Source of the DNA: DATDAH01 sp963725155
GTDB lineage: Bacteria; Actinomycetota; Acidimicrobiia; Acidimicrobiales; DATDAH01
Assembly (NCBI GenBank): GCA_963725155.1
Contig: CAVRXU010000002.1
Coordinates: 1-64,000, forward strand
Length of the DNA: 64,000 nt
Direction: 5' to 3'
The notes below the pieces were generated by a model, which had not been told where the DNA came from, ran no database searches, and saw only the letters and a list, made by a program, of their open reading frames with translations. Positions 46,208 through 55,036 of this stretch are shown here, one piece after another (position 1 is the first letter of the stretch; each line of letters starts with the position of its first letter). A program made the translations under genes and the position numbers.

Positions 46208-46425
46208 GGGCAGTGGCGACACCCGGTGTCACAGCACGTCCCCCGTTCGACCAGGTAGGCCGCCGTCATCACGAAAAGGCCCGTGACCGGGTCGGGGTAG
46301 AGCGGCTCCTCGGCGGCGATCGCCGCGGCGTGCGCGGCCAGGATCGCCTCTCGGGCGGGGTGGTCCGGGGCCAGCCGGGCCGGGTGGGGCTCGTCGAGCG
46401 CCCGGTCGGCGAGGGCATCGGCCAC
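46195..46425 (-). CDS. DUF5522-family small protein
   Basis: 76 aa ending GTCCDTGCRHCPYVD, the Cys-rich signature of DUF5522 (CCxxGCRHCPY). The cysteines suggest metal binding. Function unknown. Confidence 0.75.
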   Translation of the reverse strand: MADALADRALDEPHPARLAPDHPAREAILAAHAAAIAAEEPLYPDPVTGLFVMTAAYLVERGTCCDTGCRHCPYVD

Positions 46426-46445
46426 CCCCCGAGGCTAAGGACGAC

Positions 46446-46772
46446 TCAGATGAGGGACTTGCGCTCCAGCCGGCGGACGGTGAACTGGTTCTCGCCGATG
46501 TTGCGCACGCCGAACGCCGGTGGTGATCCTTTTCGCCACGGGGCCAGGCCCAGCTCCTCGAACCACGTCCGGATCGCCGGGTGCCGGAACTCCGGGCAGC
46601 TCTTCCAGAAGGCAGCGGACAGGTTGACCTCGACCGCCTCAGCGGCGTCGCCGAGGAAGAGACGCACGCTCTCCCAGGACTTGTCGATCACGATGTCACG
46701 GTCGGACGCGGTGATGGCGAGCCCGTAGGTGGGGTTCGCCTCACTGCCTCCTGACCAACCTCGGGCACGCAT
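46446..46772 (-). CDS. Hypothetical protein
   Basis: 108 aa from ATG 46772 behind GAGGAG. Sequence such as SWESVRLFLGDAAEAVEVNL, SCPEFRHPAIRTWFEELGLA and the C-terminal IGENQFTVRRLERKSLI look like a compact alpha/beta protein. No family recognised. It shares orientation with the downstream DUF5522 gene and the upstream PBP gene. Confidence 0.65.
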   Translation of the reverse strand: MRARGWSGGSEANPTYGLAITASDRDIVIDKSWESVRLFLGDAAEAVEVNLSAAFWKSCPEFRHPAIRTWFEELGLAPWRKGSPPAFGVRNIGENQFTVRRLERKSLI

Positions 46773-46818
46773 CGTCAGCTCCTCAACATTCGTCGGACAA
46801 ACAGATCGGTTCGAGCCG

Positions 46819-49110
46819 TCATTCGCGCTGGCGCGGGAGGACAGCCGCGCCGGGCGGCGCCGGAGCCGGGATGGTCGTGGTCGGCGGCGGGGGCTCGGTG
46901 GTCGCGGGTGGGGGCTCGGTCGTGGGCGGTGGGACCTCGGTCGTCGGGGTCGGCCCGCCGCCGTCGCTGCTCTGCTCGCAACTCTCGGCGACGCCGTCGC
47001 CGTCGAGGTCGGCCAGGGTGTAGCCCGCGGGGCAGGTGGGCTGGGACGTCGTGTCGTCGACCTGTCGGTCCTCGAACTCGGTCCGGCCCGGGAAGTCGGT
47101 GACCTCGGCCAGTGCGCAGTCGTTGTGCACGTACCCGGCCGACGTGATGCGCTCCATGAACTCGTGCCACAGGGGCGCCGCCAAGGTGCCGCCCTCGCCC
47201 GGAAGGGGGGCGATCTCCTCGCCCGGCCCACCGACGTTGCCGACCCACACCGCGGTGGTGACGTTGCAGGTGTACCCCACGAACCAGGCGTCCTTGTTGC
47301 TCTGGGTGGTGCCGGTCTTGCCGGCCACATCCCAGCCCGACAGCTGGGCCTGGACGCCGGTGCCACCGGAGACGACGCCCCGCAACGCGGTGGTGACGGT
47401 GTCGGCCACCTCGGGGGAGATGACCTGCTGGGGCGTCTCGTCAGCGCGGTAGATCACGTTGCCCCGTGCGTCCTCGACGCGCTCGATCATCACCGGCTCG
47501 TTGTGCAACCCGTGGTCCCGGAAGCTGGAGTAGGCGCTGGCCATGTCCAGGACCGACACCTCACCGGCGCCGAGCACGATCGACGGCACCGCGGGCAGCT
47601 CGGAGTTGATGCCGAGGGTGTGAGCCATCTCGATCACGTTCTCGGGGCCGAGTTCGAGCATGAGCTGGGCGAAGACCACGTTGGAGGAGGCCTGGATGCC
47701 ACTCAACAACGTGTGGCTCCCCGACGCGGAGCCGCCGCCGCTGACGTGCCAGTCCACCGTGCCCGGGATGTCGAGGGTCACGCTGCTCGGCGCGGGGAGG
47801 GTGGCCTCGGCCGAGTAGCCCTGGGCGAAGGCCTCGGCCAGGGCGAAGGGCTTGAACGACGAACCGGGCTGGCGGCCCGAGCCCCCACCCTTGGCCCCGG
47901 TGGCCAGGTTCACCTCGGAGACGTTGAAGTCCCGCCCGCCCATCATCGCTCGCACCCGGCCGTCGGCCCCGATGGCGACGATCGACGAGGTCGGTGCCCC
48001 CGACGGGTAGTTGTTCACGACCGTCTCGTAGGCCTGGCGCTGCCAGTTCTGATCCAGCGTGGTGTACACCCGGAGGCCGCCGCCGTAGACGGTCTCCTCG
48101 CCGAAGAGGGCGACCAGCTGCTGGCGCACGGTCTCATAGAAGTACTCCGAGCCGATGTCGTGGCCCCGCACGTGGGAGAAGAGCTGGGCCTGGGTCCGGG
48201 GCAGGACGTTGCCCGGCGGGCACTCGTCCGGGCAGATCCCGTAGGGGTTGACGGCCCAGGTGACGGCGATGGCGTCGTCGTACTCCTCCTGGGTGATGTA
48301 GCCCAGCTCCTTCATGTTGATCAGCGTGGTGTTCCGGCGCCGATAGGCCTCCCGGGGCTGCCGGTCGGCATCCGCGGTCTCCGGCGACCGGATGAGGCCG
48401 GCGAGGTACGCGGCGTCGGTCAGCGAGAGGTCCTCGACGTCCTCGAAGAAGTAGGCCTGCGCGGCCGCCTGCACCCCGTAGGCACCGCGACCGAAGTAGA
48501 CGGTGTTCAGGTAGCGCTCGAGGATCTCCTCCTTGGAGAGCTCCCGCTCGAGCTCGACGGCGTAGATGGCCTCGCGGATCTTGCGGGCGATCGTGCGCTC
48601 GTTGGTCAGGTAGACCGTCTTCACGTACTGCTGGGTGATGGTCGACCCACCCTGTTGGGACACGCTGCGCCCCGACACCTGGGCCCATCCCGCCCGGGCG
48701 ATGCCGGCGGGGTCGACGCCGTTGTGCTCCCAGAAGTTCTGGTCCTCGGCGGCGATGACGGCGTCGATCAGGACCTCGGGGATGCGCCGGTAGGGGACGA
48801 TGACCCGGTTCTCCTCGCCGTTGAGCTGGGCCGCGGCGTTGTCGGGCCCACAGCGCCCGGTGACCTCCCGGGTGCAGATGAACGAGGTCTCGGCCAGGCT
48901 CTGGCTCTGGGGCGGCAGCTCGATGTTGGAGAGCACCAGGCCGAGGCCGGCCAAGCTGGCGATGACCACGAGCATGGCCAGGAACAGCACCCGGCGCCAG
49001 CGCCAGAAGATGCTGCGACGGCGGAAGCGGCGGCGGCGGTAGCGACCCCAGATGGAGGGGCGTTCGTCGTCCGCGTCGGCGTCGTCGCGTGTGGTGGTGT
49101 CCGAAGGCAT
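46819..49110 (-). CDS. Class A penicillin-binding protein
   Basis: 763-aa bifunctional peptidoglycan synthase. Cytoplasmic basic tail and one helix (VLFLAMLVVIASLAGLGLVL) precede a GT51 domain: AVIAAEDQNFWEHNGVDP, QQGGSTITQQYVKTVYL, ILERYLNTVYFGRGAYGV. The transpeptidase domain has GRQPGSSFKPFALAEAF (SxxK), QASSNVVFAQ (SxN) and VAGKTGTTQSNKDAW (KTG). A Pro/Thr-rich tail follows. All catalytic landmarks are present. Confidence 0.95.
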   Translation of the reverse strand: MPSDTTTRDDADADDERPSIWGRYRRRRFRRRSIFWRWRRVLFLAMLVVIASLAGLGLVLSNIELPPQSQSLAETSFICTREVTGRCGPDNAAAQLNGEENRVIVPYRRIPEVLIDAVIAAEDQNFWEHNGVDPAGIARAGWAQVSGRSVSQQGGSTITQQYVKTVYLTNERTIARKIREAIYAVELERELSKEEILERYLNTVYFGRGAYGVQAAAQAYFFEDVEDLSLTDAAYLAGLIRSPETADADRQPREAYRRRNTTLINMKELGYITQEEYDDAIAVTWAVNPYGICPDECPPGNVLPRTQAQLFSHVRGHDIGSEYFYETVRQQLVALFGEETVYGGGLRVYTTLDQNWQRQAYETVVNNYPSGAPTSSIVAIGADGRVRAMMGGRDFNVSEVNLATGAKGGGSGRQPGSSFKPFALAEAFAQGYSAEATLPAPSSVTLDIPGTVDWHVSGGGSASGSHTLLSGIQASSNVVFAQLMLELGPENVIEMAHTLGINSELPAVPSIVLGAGEVSVLDMASAYSSFRDHGLHNEPVMIERVEDARGNVIYRADETPQQVISPEVADTVTTALRGVVSGGTGVQAQLSGWDVAGKTGTTQSNKDAWFVGYTCNVTTAVWVGNVGGPGEEIAPLPGEGGTLAAPLWHEFMERITSAGYVHNDCALAEVTDFPGRTEFEDRQVDDTTSQPTCPAGYTLADLDGDGVAESCEQSSDGGGPTPTTEVPPPTTEPPPATTEPPPPTTTIPAPAPPGAAVLPRQRE

Positions 49111-49196
49111 GCAGGAAGAAGGGGTCGAGGAATCGAGCCGGCCCTTGAGGTTACCGTTCGATTACGGGATGTTTCCGTCACGGGGCGCGACGGGAG

Positions 49197-49580
49197 TCAC
49201 ACCTCGAAGACCCTCGACAGGTGGTTCCAGCCGCAGCCAGGGCAGACCTCGACGACGTAGCAGCGGTAGGTGCCCTTGCGCCGGGTGACCATCGCCAGCT
49301 CCACCCGGTCCCGCACGCAGCGCCCGGCGGGGCCCAGGTAGGACCCGAAGACGTAGGAGACCAGCTTGACCTTCACCTCCTCACACACCGGGCAGTCCAG
49401 CTGGGTGGACTCCTCGACGTAGTCCCGGGCCACCCGGAGCAGCTCGGGGTGGGCGTCGCAGACCTCGTGACGGGCCAGACGGCCCTTGCGGTACTCGGCC
49501 AGCACGCCCGCGCGCGCCAACCGGTAGTCGACCGTGCCGCCGTGCTCGGCGCCCCGTATCGCCTCCACCCGGAAGCTCAT
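49197..49580 (-). CDS. DUF5318-family protein
   Basis: 127 aa: VDYRLARAGVLAEYRKGRLA, ARDYVEESTQLDCPVCEEVK and VEVCPGCGWNHLSRVF, with two CxxC pairs expected to bind zinc. DUF5318 genes often sit beside class A PBP genes in actinobacteria, as here. Function unknown. Confidence 0.85.
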   Translation of the reverse strand: MSFRVEAIRGAEHGGTVDYRLARAGVLAEYRKGRLARHEVCDAHPELLRVARDYVEESTQLDCPVCEEVKVKLVSYVFGSYLGPAGRCVRDRVELAMVTRRKGTYRCYVVEVCPGCGWNHLSRVFEV

Positions 49581-49639
49581 GGGGCCGGAGGCTAGGTCGT
49601 CATCGGCGACCGGGGCGGCCGGCGCGCTAGAAACCCCAT

Positions 49640-50125
49640 GTGAGCGAGGCTGCGGAACGGCGTGGAGCAGCGCTGCCGACCACCGAGATCGGAGGCGGCG
49701 GCGGAGCAGAGCAGAGCAGTGGGGTAGAGAGCCCGGCTCGGCTGGCCTCCCAACGGTCGATGGCGGCGGTCGAGGCCGGCGACCGCGATGGGTGGCTGGC
49801 CCTGTTCACCGACGACGCCGTGCTCGAGGACCCCATCGGACCCTCGCCGCTGAACCCTGACGGCCTCGGCCGCCGGGGCAAGGCCGCAATCGCCGACTTC
49901 TGGGACGAGGTCGTCTCGCTGGGTCAGGTCCGGTTCACGCTCCGCGAGTCGTACGCCTGCGGCGACGAGTGCGCCAACGTCGGCCGCATCACCACGACGC
50001 TGCCCGACGGCAACCGCTCGGTCGTCGAAGGCGTCTACACCTACCGGGTCGACGACGAAGGTCGCCTGGTCGCCCTGCGAGCCTTCTGGGAGTTCGACGC
50101 CATGACCTTCGAGGGACCGACATGA
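49640..50125 (+). CDS. SnoaL/NTF2-fold protein
   Basis: 161 aa. After a low-complexity N-terminus comes an NTF2-like domain: AAVEAGDRDGWLALFTDDAV, LEDPIGPSPLNPDG and YTYRVDDEGRLVALRAFWE. Resembles ketosteroid-isomerase-like proteins of unknown substrate. GTG 49640; the true start may be the in-frame codon nearer the domain. Confidence 0.8.
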   Translation: MSEAAERRGAALPTTEIGGGGGAEQSSGVESPARLASQRSMAAVEAGDRDGWLALFTDDAVLEDPIGPSPLNPDGLGRRGKAAIADFWDEVVSLGQVRFTLRESYACGDECANVGRITTTLPDGNRSVVEGVYTYRVDDEGRLVALRAFWEFDAMTFEGPT

Positions 50126-50210
50126 ACGCGGCGGAGCGGACCGGAGCCCGCTCGACCGTCGGCTTCGGCGACGCGGGATCGGCAGCGCGCAGCGAAGGCG
50201 GTCAACGGCA

Positions 50211-50882
50211 ATGAGCTTCGCCGAGTTCGAGTACGGGCCGGACATCCCCGGCGAGACCGGGCTGCGCCTCCTCGGCCCGGTGGCCGGCAAGCGCATCCTG
50301 GTCCTGGGCTGTCGTCGGACCGACGCCATCCTGTCCCTGGCCCGCAACGACGCCAAGGTCATCGTCGTGGACCATGTGCCCCGCCGGGTCGACAAGGCCC
50401 GCGAGGCCTGCGAGCAGGCCGATGTCCGGGTGGAGTTCCACCGCACCGACCTGGCCGACCTGGCCTTCCTGCGGGGCGACTCCATCGACGCCACCCTGTC
50501 CGTCTCGGCCCTGGCCGAGGTCGAGGACCTGAACCGGGTGTTCCGCCAGGTCCACCGCGTCCTGGGCGCCAACGGCGCCCTCGCTCTCTCGCTCCCCCAC
50601 CCGGCGTTCGCCTGCCTCGACCCCGAGAGCGGCGAGCCACCCCGCCTGGCCCGCCGGTACGCCGACGCCGAGGCCCTCCCCGGCCGGACCGACGGTGTCG
50701 AGGCCGAGTACACCCACACCATCGGTGGCCTCTTCACCAGCCTCACCCGGGCCAAGTTCCGGGTCGACACCTTCCTCGAGCCCGAGCCGGTGGCTGGAGG
50801 CGCCCGCAGCACGCACTGGGCCGCCGCCATGGCGTGGATGCCGGCCACCCTCGTCCTCCGGGCCCGCAAGGAAGGCTCCTAG
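50211..50882 (+). CDS. Class I SAM-dependent methyltransferase
   Basis: 223 aa. Motif I ILVLGCRRTDAILSLARN (a variant of the glycine loop, with Arg/Thr where GxG usually stands), motif II VIVVDHVPRRVDKAREA, and VFRQVHRVLGANGALALSLP. The weakened glycine loop makes activity uncertain. It is followed after 3 bp by the DinB gene. Confidence 0.82.
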   Translation: MSFAEFEYGPDIPGETGLRLLGPVAGKRILVLGCRRTDAILSLARNDAKVIVVDHVPRRVDKAREACEQADVRVEFHRTDLADLAFLRGDSIDATLSVSALAEVEDLNRVFRQVHRVLGANGALALSLPHPAFACLDPESGEPPRLARRYADAEALPGRTDGVEAEYTHTIGGLFTSLTRAKFRVDTFLEPEPVAGGARSTHWAAAMAWMPATLVLRARKEGS

Positions 50883-50885
50883 TCG

Positions 50886-51398
50886 TTGGATCGGTGCGAG
50901 GCCTGCGCGTTCGACTACTACGGCTTCCCCCGGACCGAGATCGGCGACCACCTCCGGGGTCTGGCCGAGGACCACGGCGAACGCCTGACTGAGACCCCGG
51001 CCGCCTTCCTCCGACAGCACCCGGTCGCCGGCTGGTCGGCCCTCGAGTACGGCTGCCACGTCCGCGACGTGCTCCTCAACCAGCGGGCCCGCATCGAGCT
51101 GGCCCAGCACGAGGACTCGCCCACCTTCGTACCGATGGGTCGCGACGAACTGGCGGTCAACGAGCGCTACAACGAGCAGGACCCCAACGCGGTCGCCGCC
51201 GCCCTCGAGCAGGCGTCCGTGGCCCTCATCGGGCTGCTGGCCTCACTCGACGACGCCGGGTGGGGCCGGACCGGCACGTACAACTACCCCGAGCCCGCGC
51301 TGCGGGACGTCGACTGGATCGCCCGCCACACGGTCCACGAGCTCCACCACCACCTCACCGACGTCCACCGCGTCCTGAAGGCGGTGCTCGAAGACTGA
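50886..51398 (+). CDS. DinB-superfamily protein
   Basis: 170 aa four-helix bundle. CDVRD-like YGCHVRDVLLNQ gives the first metal His, and HTVHELHHHLTDVHRVL the last two, the triad of the DinB/mycothiol-dependent family. Starts at TTG 50886; an N-terminal CEAC pair precedes it. Probably co-transcribed with the methyltransferase. Confidence 0.82.
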   Translation: MDRCEACAFDYYGFPRTEIGDHLRGLAEDHGERLTETPAAFLRQHPVAGWSALEYGCHVRDVLLNQRARIELAQHEDSPTFVPMGRDELAVNERYNEQDPNAVAAALEQASVALIGLLASLDDAGWGRTGTYNYPEPALRDVDWIARHTVHELHHHLTDVHRVLKAVLED

Positions 51399-51417
51399 GG
51401 CACCGGCCCGCAGCCCG

Positions 51418-51557
51418 CAGCCCGGGTGCGCAGTCGAAGCGAAGCACCACCGCGGACCTGCAGCATCGGCTGGCGACTGACCCACCAGCCCGCAGCCAGC
51501 AGGCAGGGTGCGCAGTCGAAGCGGAGCACCACCACGGACACGCAGCATCGGCGGCGC
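51418..51557 (+). repeat. Imperfect 82-bp direct repeat, two copies
   Basis: A block containing GGGTGCGCAGTCGAAGCG starts at 51424 and again at 51506. Both continue through AGCACCACC and GCAGCATCGG, with a handful of differences. A hairpin (51560-51567 with 51579-51586) lies just beyond. The region is non-coding. Confidence 0.8.
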
Positions 51558-51651
51558 CGGAGTTCCTGAACGAAGTGAAGGAACTCAAGAGGTAAATGAG
51601 TCGGATGGCCCATGCCCGGGCCGGGCTCCGATGGCATAGTGGCGTCTTGAC

Positions 51652-51776
51652 GCACCGCAGCTCGAAGAGTGATCGGCCAGGCGTAGTCGGTACTTGAGGG
51701 ACGGGCTGCGGTGCGGAGATCGACGGTGGTGATGCCCGTTGAACAGGGCCCCGAGAGGGGCCCTGTTCTGGTTTTG
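51652..51776 (+). ncRNA. Candidate structured small RNA
   Basis: GCACCGCAGC (51652-51661) pairs perfectly with GCTGCGGTGC (51705-51714), enclosing a 43-nt stretch that includes CTCGAAGAG. About 30 nt later comes a strong intrinsic terminator on the plus strand. TTGACG lies at 51647-51652 but its role as a -35 box is uncertain, so the 5' end is unknown. The stretch lies between two convergent genes and has no open frame of note. I do not recognise the family. Confidence 0.45.
51743..51776 (+). terminator. Intrinsic terminator
   Basis: AACAGGGCCCC (51743-51753), loop GAGA, GGGGCCCTGTT (51758-51768), then CTGGTTTT. The 11-bp GC-rich stem and following T4 are a classic Rho-independent signal for plus-strand transcription. 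Confidence 0.85.
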
Positions 51777-51784
51777 GGCCCGCC

Positions 51785-53179
51785 TCAGGTCGAGCGATCG
51801 GCCCACCAGGCGTCGAGGCGACGGTAGGCGTCTTCCTCGCTGAGGGGCCCTTCGTCCAGGCGGAGCTCGAGGAGCATGTCCAGGGCCTCGCCGACCTCCC
51901 GGCCCGGAGTCAGGCCGAGGTGATCCATGACCTGGCGGCCGTCGAGGTCGGGACGTATGGCGTTGAGCTCCTCCTCGGCCTGCAGCTCGACGATGCGGGC
52001 GACGAGGTCGTCCATGCGCCGGGCCAGCATGTCGGCCTTCCGCTGGTTGCGGGTCGTGCAGTCACAGCGGGTCAGCTCGATGAGGCGATCGAGCTGGTCG
52101 TCGGCGTCGCGGACGAAGCGGCGCACGGCGGCGTCGGTCCACCCGGTGCCCGTGCCGTAGCCGTGGAAGCGGAGGTGCAGGCGCACCAGCTGGGTCACGA
52201 TGGCCACGTCCTCGTTGGCGTAGCGCAGGGCCGTCATCCGGTCCTTGGTCATGCGGGCCCCGACCACCTCGTGGTGGTGGAACATGACGCCGTTGGGCCC
52301 GAAGGACCGGGTCTTGGGCTTGCCCACGTCGTGGAACAGCGCGGCGAGCCTCACCAGTCGGTCCGGCCGGGTGTTGGCCACCACGGCGATGGTGTGGGCC
52401 AGGACGTCCTTGTGCTGGTGGATGGGGTCCTGCTCGAGGCGCATCTGGAGCAACTCGGGCAGGAACTCCTCGGCCAGGCCGGTCTCGACCAGGAACCACA
52501 GCCCGTCGGACGGGTCGTCGACCACCATGAGCTTGTCCAGCTCGTCCCGGATCCGCTCGGCCGACACGATGGCCAGCCGGTCCCCCATGTCGCGCACGGC
52601 CTGCACGAGCTCGTCGGACGGGACCAGCCCGTAGCCGGCCAGGAAGCGGGCCGCCCGCAACATGCGCAGGGGGTCGTCGCTGAAGGACTCCTGGGGCTCG
52701 AGTGGGGTGCGGAGCCGGGAGGCGGCCAGGTCGGCGGCCCCGTCGAAGGGGTCGATGAGCTCCAGCTCGGGCAGGCCCAGGGCCATGGCGTTGACGGTGA
52801 AGTCCCGACGGGACAGGTCCGATTCGACCTCGGTGGAGAACTGGACCTCGGGCTTGCGGGACTCCGGGAGGTAGACGTCGGCCCGGTGGGTGGTGATCTC
52901 GACCGTCCAGTCGCCGACCTTGGCCCCGATGGTCCCGAAGCGCTCGCCGAGGGTCCAGACCGCGTCGACGTGGTCGGCGATCAGCGCTTTGATCCGGTCG
53001 GGACGGGCATCGGTGGTCAGGTCGATGTCCCGGTCGGCCAGGTCGCGGCCCACCAGGAGGTCGCGGACCACGCCCCCCACCAGGTAGAGGTGCCAGTCGG
53101 CCGCGGCGAAGGCCTCGGCCAGGGGGGCGACCACATCGAGGACGGGCGCGAGGGCGCTCTGGTGTCGTTCGGGGATCAC
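51785..53179 (-). CDS. cca: CCA tRNA nucleotidyltransferase with HD domain
   Basis: 464 aa. Adds or repairs the 3' CCA of tRNAs. Class II nucleotidyltransferase head: LYLVGGVVRDLLVGR, DIDLTTDARPDRI (DxD), SRRDFTVNAMALGLP and DPLRMLRAARF. C-terminal HD domain with AALFHDVGKPKTRSF. GTG 53179 overlaps the upstream deacetylase stop (GTGA). In actinobacteria this gene usually lies near oriC. Confidence 0.93.
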   Translation of the reverse strand: MIPERHQSALAPVLDVVAPLAEAFAAADWHLYLVGGVVRDLLVGRDLADRDIDLTTDARPDRIKALIADHVDAVWTLGERFGTIGAKVGDWTVEITTHRADVYLPESRKPEVQFSTEVESDLSRRDFTVNAMALGLPELELIDPFDGAADLAASRLRTPLEPQESFSDDPLRMLRAARFLAGYGLVPSDELVQAVRDMGDRLAIVSAERIRDELDKLMVVDDPSDGLWFLVETGLAEEFLPELLQMRLEQDPIHQHKDVLAHTIAVVANTRPDRLVRLAALFHDVGKPKTRSFGPNGVMFHHHEVVGARMTKDRMTALRYANEDVAIVTQLVRLHLRFHGYGTGTGWTDAAVRRFVRDADDQLDRLIELTRCDCTTRNQRKADMLARRMDDLVARIVELQAEEELNAIRPDLDGRQVMDHLGLTPGREVGEALDMLLELRLDEGPLSEEDAYRRLDAWWADRST

Positions 53180-54201
53180 GCCTGCGCCGCCTCGTCAGCT
53201 CGGGCCTGGGCAGCCGCCACCACACCGAGGACCTCGCGGCCGGGTCCGGCGGCCGTCGAGGCCTCGCTCTGGACGGCCTCGTCCAGCAGAGCGCCGACGG
53301 TGGCCGCGGCGCACTCACCCAGGGCCGTCAGGTCATAGCCCCCCTCCAGGAACACCAGTCGCCGACCCGCCGGGACGAAGGCCAACAGGTCGGCGGTCAC
53401 GTCCGCATAGTCGCCCGCGGTGAGCCCGAGGTCGGTGATGGGATCCCGACGGTGGGCGTCGAAGCCGGCTGAGATCAGGAGCCAGGTCGGGGCGAAGGCC
53501 GCCACCCGCGGGGCCAGCACCTCCTCGATGCCGGCTCGATAGACGTCCCCGGTGGCGCCTGCCGGGAACGGGAAGTTGACCGTCGTGCCCGCGGCCACGC
53601 CGGTCCCCACGTCCTGTGCGGCGCCGGTGCCCGGATACAGGGGGTGCTGGTGGAAGGAGACGTAGAGGACGCGGGGGTCGGACCAGAACACGTCCTGGGT
53701 GCCGTTGCCGTGATGGGCGTCGATGTCGACGACCAGCACTCGCTCGCCGCGGTCGGCCAGATGGGTGGCGGCCACGGCCACGTTGTTCACCAGGCAGAAC
53801 CCCATCGCACGGTCGACAGTGGCGTGGTGGCCGGGCGGGCGCACGGCGAGGAAGGCGGCGTCGGCTTCACCCCGATCGAGCCGCTCGACGGCGTCGATCC
53901 CGGCCCCGGCGGCCAGCAGGGCTACGGCCCAGGAGGCACCACTGACCCGGGTGTCGGCATCCACGTGACCTCCTCCGGAGCGGCAGAGCGCCTCCAGTCG
54001 GTCCAGGTGGGCCGCGGGATGGACGGCCTCCAGCTCGGCCCGGGTGGCGGGGCGGGGGGCGACCCGGACCAGCGCGTCGTCGAGGCCCGCCGCGGTCAGA
54101 CCGTCGAGAACGGCGCCGAGGCGAGCCGGTCGTTCGGGGTGGCCCGGCCCGGTGTCGTGGTCGCCGAAGCGCGGATGGGTGGCGAGGAGCACGGCGGCCA
54201 C
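53176..54201 (-). CDS. Histone-deacetylase-superfamily (AcuC-like) deacetylase
   Basis: About 341 aa. LLATHPRFGDHDTGPGHPER at the N-terminus, FLAVRPPGHHATVDRAMGF, VLVVDIDAHHGNGTQDVFW, LYVSFHQHPLYPGTG, LLISAGFDAHRRDPI and VFLEGGYDL together carry the zinc ligands (D, H, D) and catalytic His pair. Could deacetylate acyl-lysine or acetylpolyamines; unassigned. Start chosen at GTG 54201. Confidence 0.88.
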   Translation of the reverse strand: MAAVLLATHPRFGDHDTGPGHPERPARLGAVLDGLTAAGLDDALVRVAPRPATRAELEAVHPAAHLDRLEALCRSGGGHVDADTRVSGASWAVALLAAGAGIDAVERLDRGEADAAFLAVRPPGHHATVDRAMGFCLVNNVAVAATHLADRGERVLVVDIDAHHGNGTQDVFWSDPRVLYVSFHQHPLYPGTGAAQDVGTGVAAGTTVNFPFPAGATGDVYRAGIEEVLAPRVAAFAPTWLLISAGFDAHRRDPITDLGLTAGDYADVTADLLAFVPAGRRLVFLEGGYDLTALGECAAATVGALLDEAVQSEASTAAGPGREVLGVVAAAQARADEAAQA

Positions 54202-54343
54202 GACACCGACGCTAGCGGCGCGCCTCCCGCCCCCTCCCGATCGTTCTGTGGGCCGCCGTTCGCACCCGACCACGAACGCCAGTACACGGATCGCCGAGGG
54301 GCGGCCCCGACCGGGCCCTGGCGGTCCCGTATCCTCGGCCGCG

Positions 54344-55036
54344 ATGACCACCGCTCCGCCGTACCGCGCGCTGCGCGTGCGGCCGTGGCCGGTCGACCCC
54401 TCCACGGCCCACCTGGTCCCTTACGCCACCCGGCGCATCAACGCCGACACCCTCCGACTGGTCCTGGACGAGCTGACCGAGGCGGGCTACGAGCGCGTAC
54501 GCACCGCCGCCCTCAGCCCCGACGAGCAGGGCCCCTTCCTCGACGTCGGGTTTGCCGTAGACGAGCACCTCCACCTCCTGGCCCATGACCTGTCCGGGCT
54601 CTCCCCGCCCCGCCGGCCCGGCCGGCTGCGGCGGGCTCGCCGCCGGGACAGGCCGGCCGTCCTGGCGGTCGACCAGGCGGCCTTCTCGCCCCCGTGGCGC
54701 CTCGACGCCGCCGGCCTCAAGGAGGCCCTGGTGGCCACCCCGTCGGTCCACTTCCGCGTGGCCCTGGCCGACGGCGCGGTCGTGGGTTACGCCGTGGCCG
54801 GGAGGGCCGCGGGTCGGGGCTACCTCCAGCGGGTCGCCGTGCACCCTGACCACGAAGGCCACGGCCTGGGCCGCGAGTTGGTCACCGACGCCCTCCACTG
54901 GCTTCACCGGCGGGGCGCTCGCCGGGCCGTGGTCAACACCCAGGAGGGCAACACCACCGCGCTGCACCTCTACGAGGTGCTGGGCTTCCGGCCCGAGCCC
55001 GTCGGCCTCGACGTGCTCGGGGCCCCCCTCCGTTGA
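54344..55036 (+). CDS. GNAT-family N-acetyltransferase (RimI-like)
   Basis: 230 aa. A poorly conserved N-terminal third is followed by one GNAT domain: VLAVDQAAFSPPWRLDAAGL, LQRVAVHPDHEGHGLGRELV and VNTQEGNTTALHLYEVLGF. It overlaps the DUF6049 gene start by four bases (TTGA). Leaderless start likely (TATCCT 9 nt upstream). Confidence 0.85.
   Translation: MTTAPPYRALRVRPWPVDPSTAHLVPYATRRINADTLRLVLDELTEAGYERVRTAALSPDEQGPFLDVGFAVDEHLHLLAHDLSGLSPPRRPGRLRRARRRDRPAVLAVDQAAFSPPWRLDAAGLKEALVATPSVHFRVALADGAVVGYAVAGRAAGRGYLQRVAVHPDHEGHGLGRELVTDALHWLHRRGARRAVVNTQEGNTTALHLYEVLGFRPEPVGLDVLGAPLR

Noticed and set aside
51418..51557. CRISPR-like array
   Set aside because: Only two imperfect copies with an 82-bp period, no repeat/spacer alternation and no cas genes.
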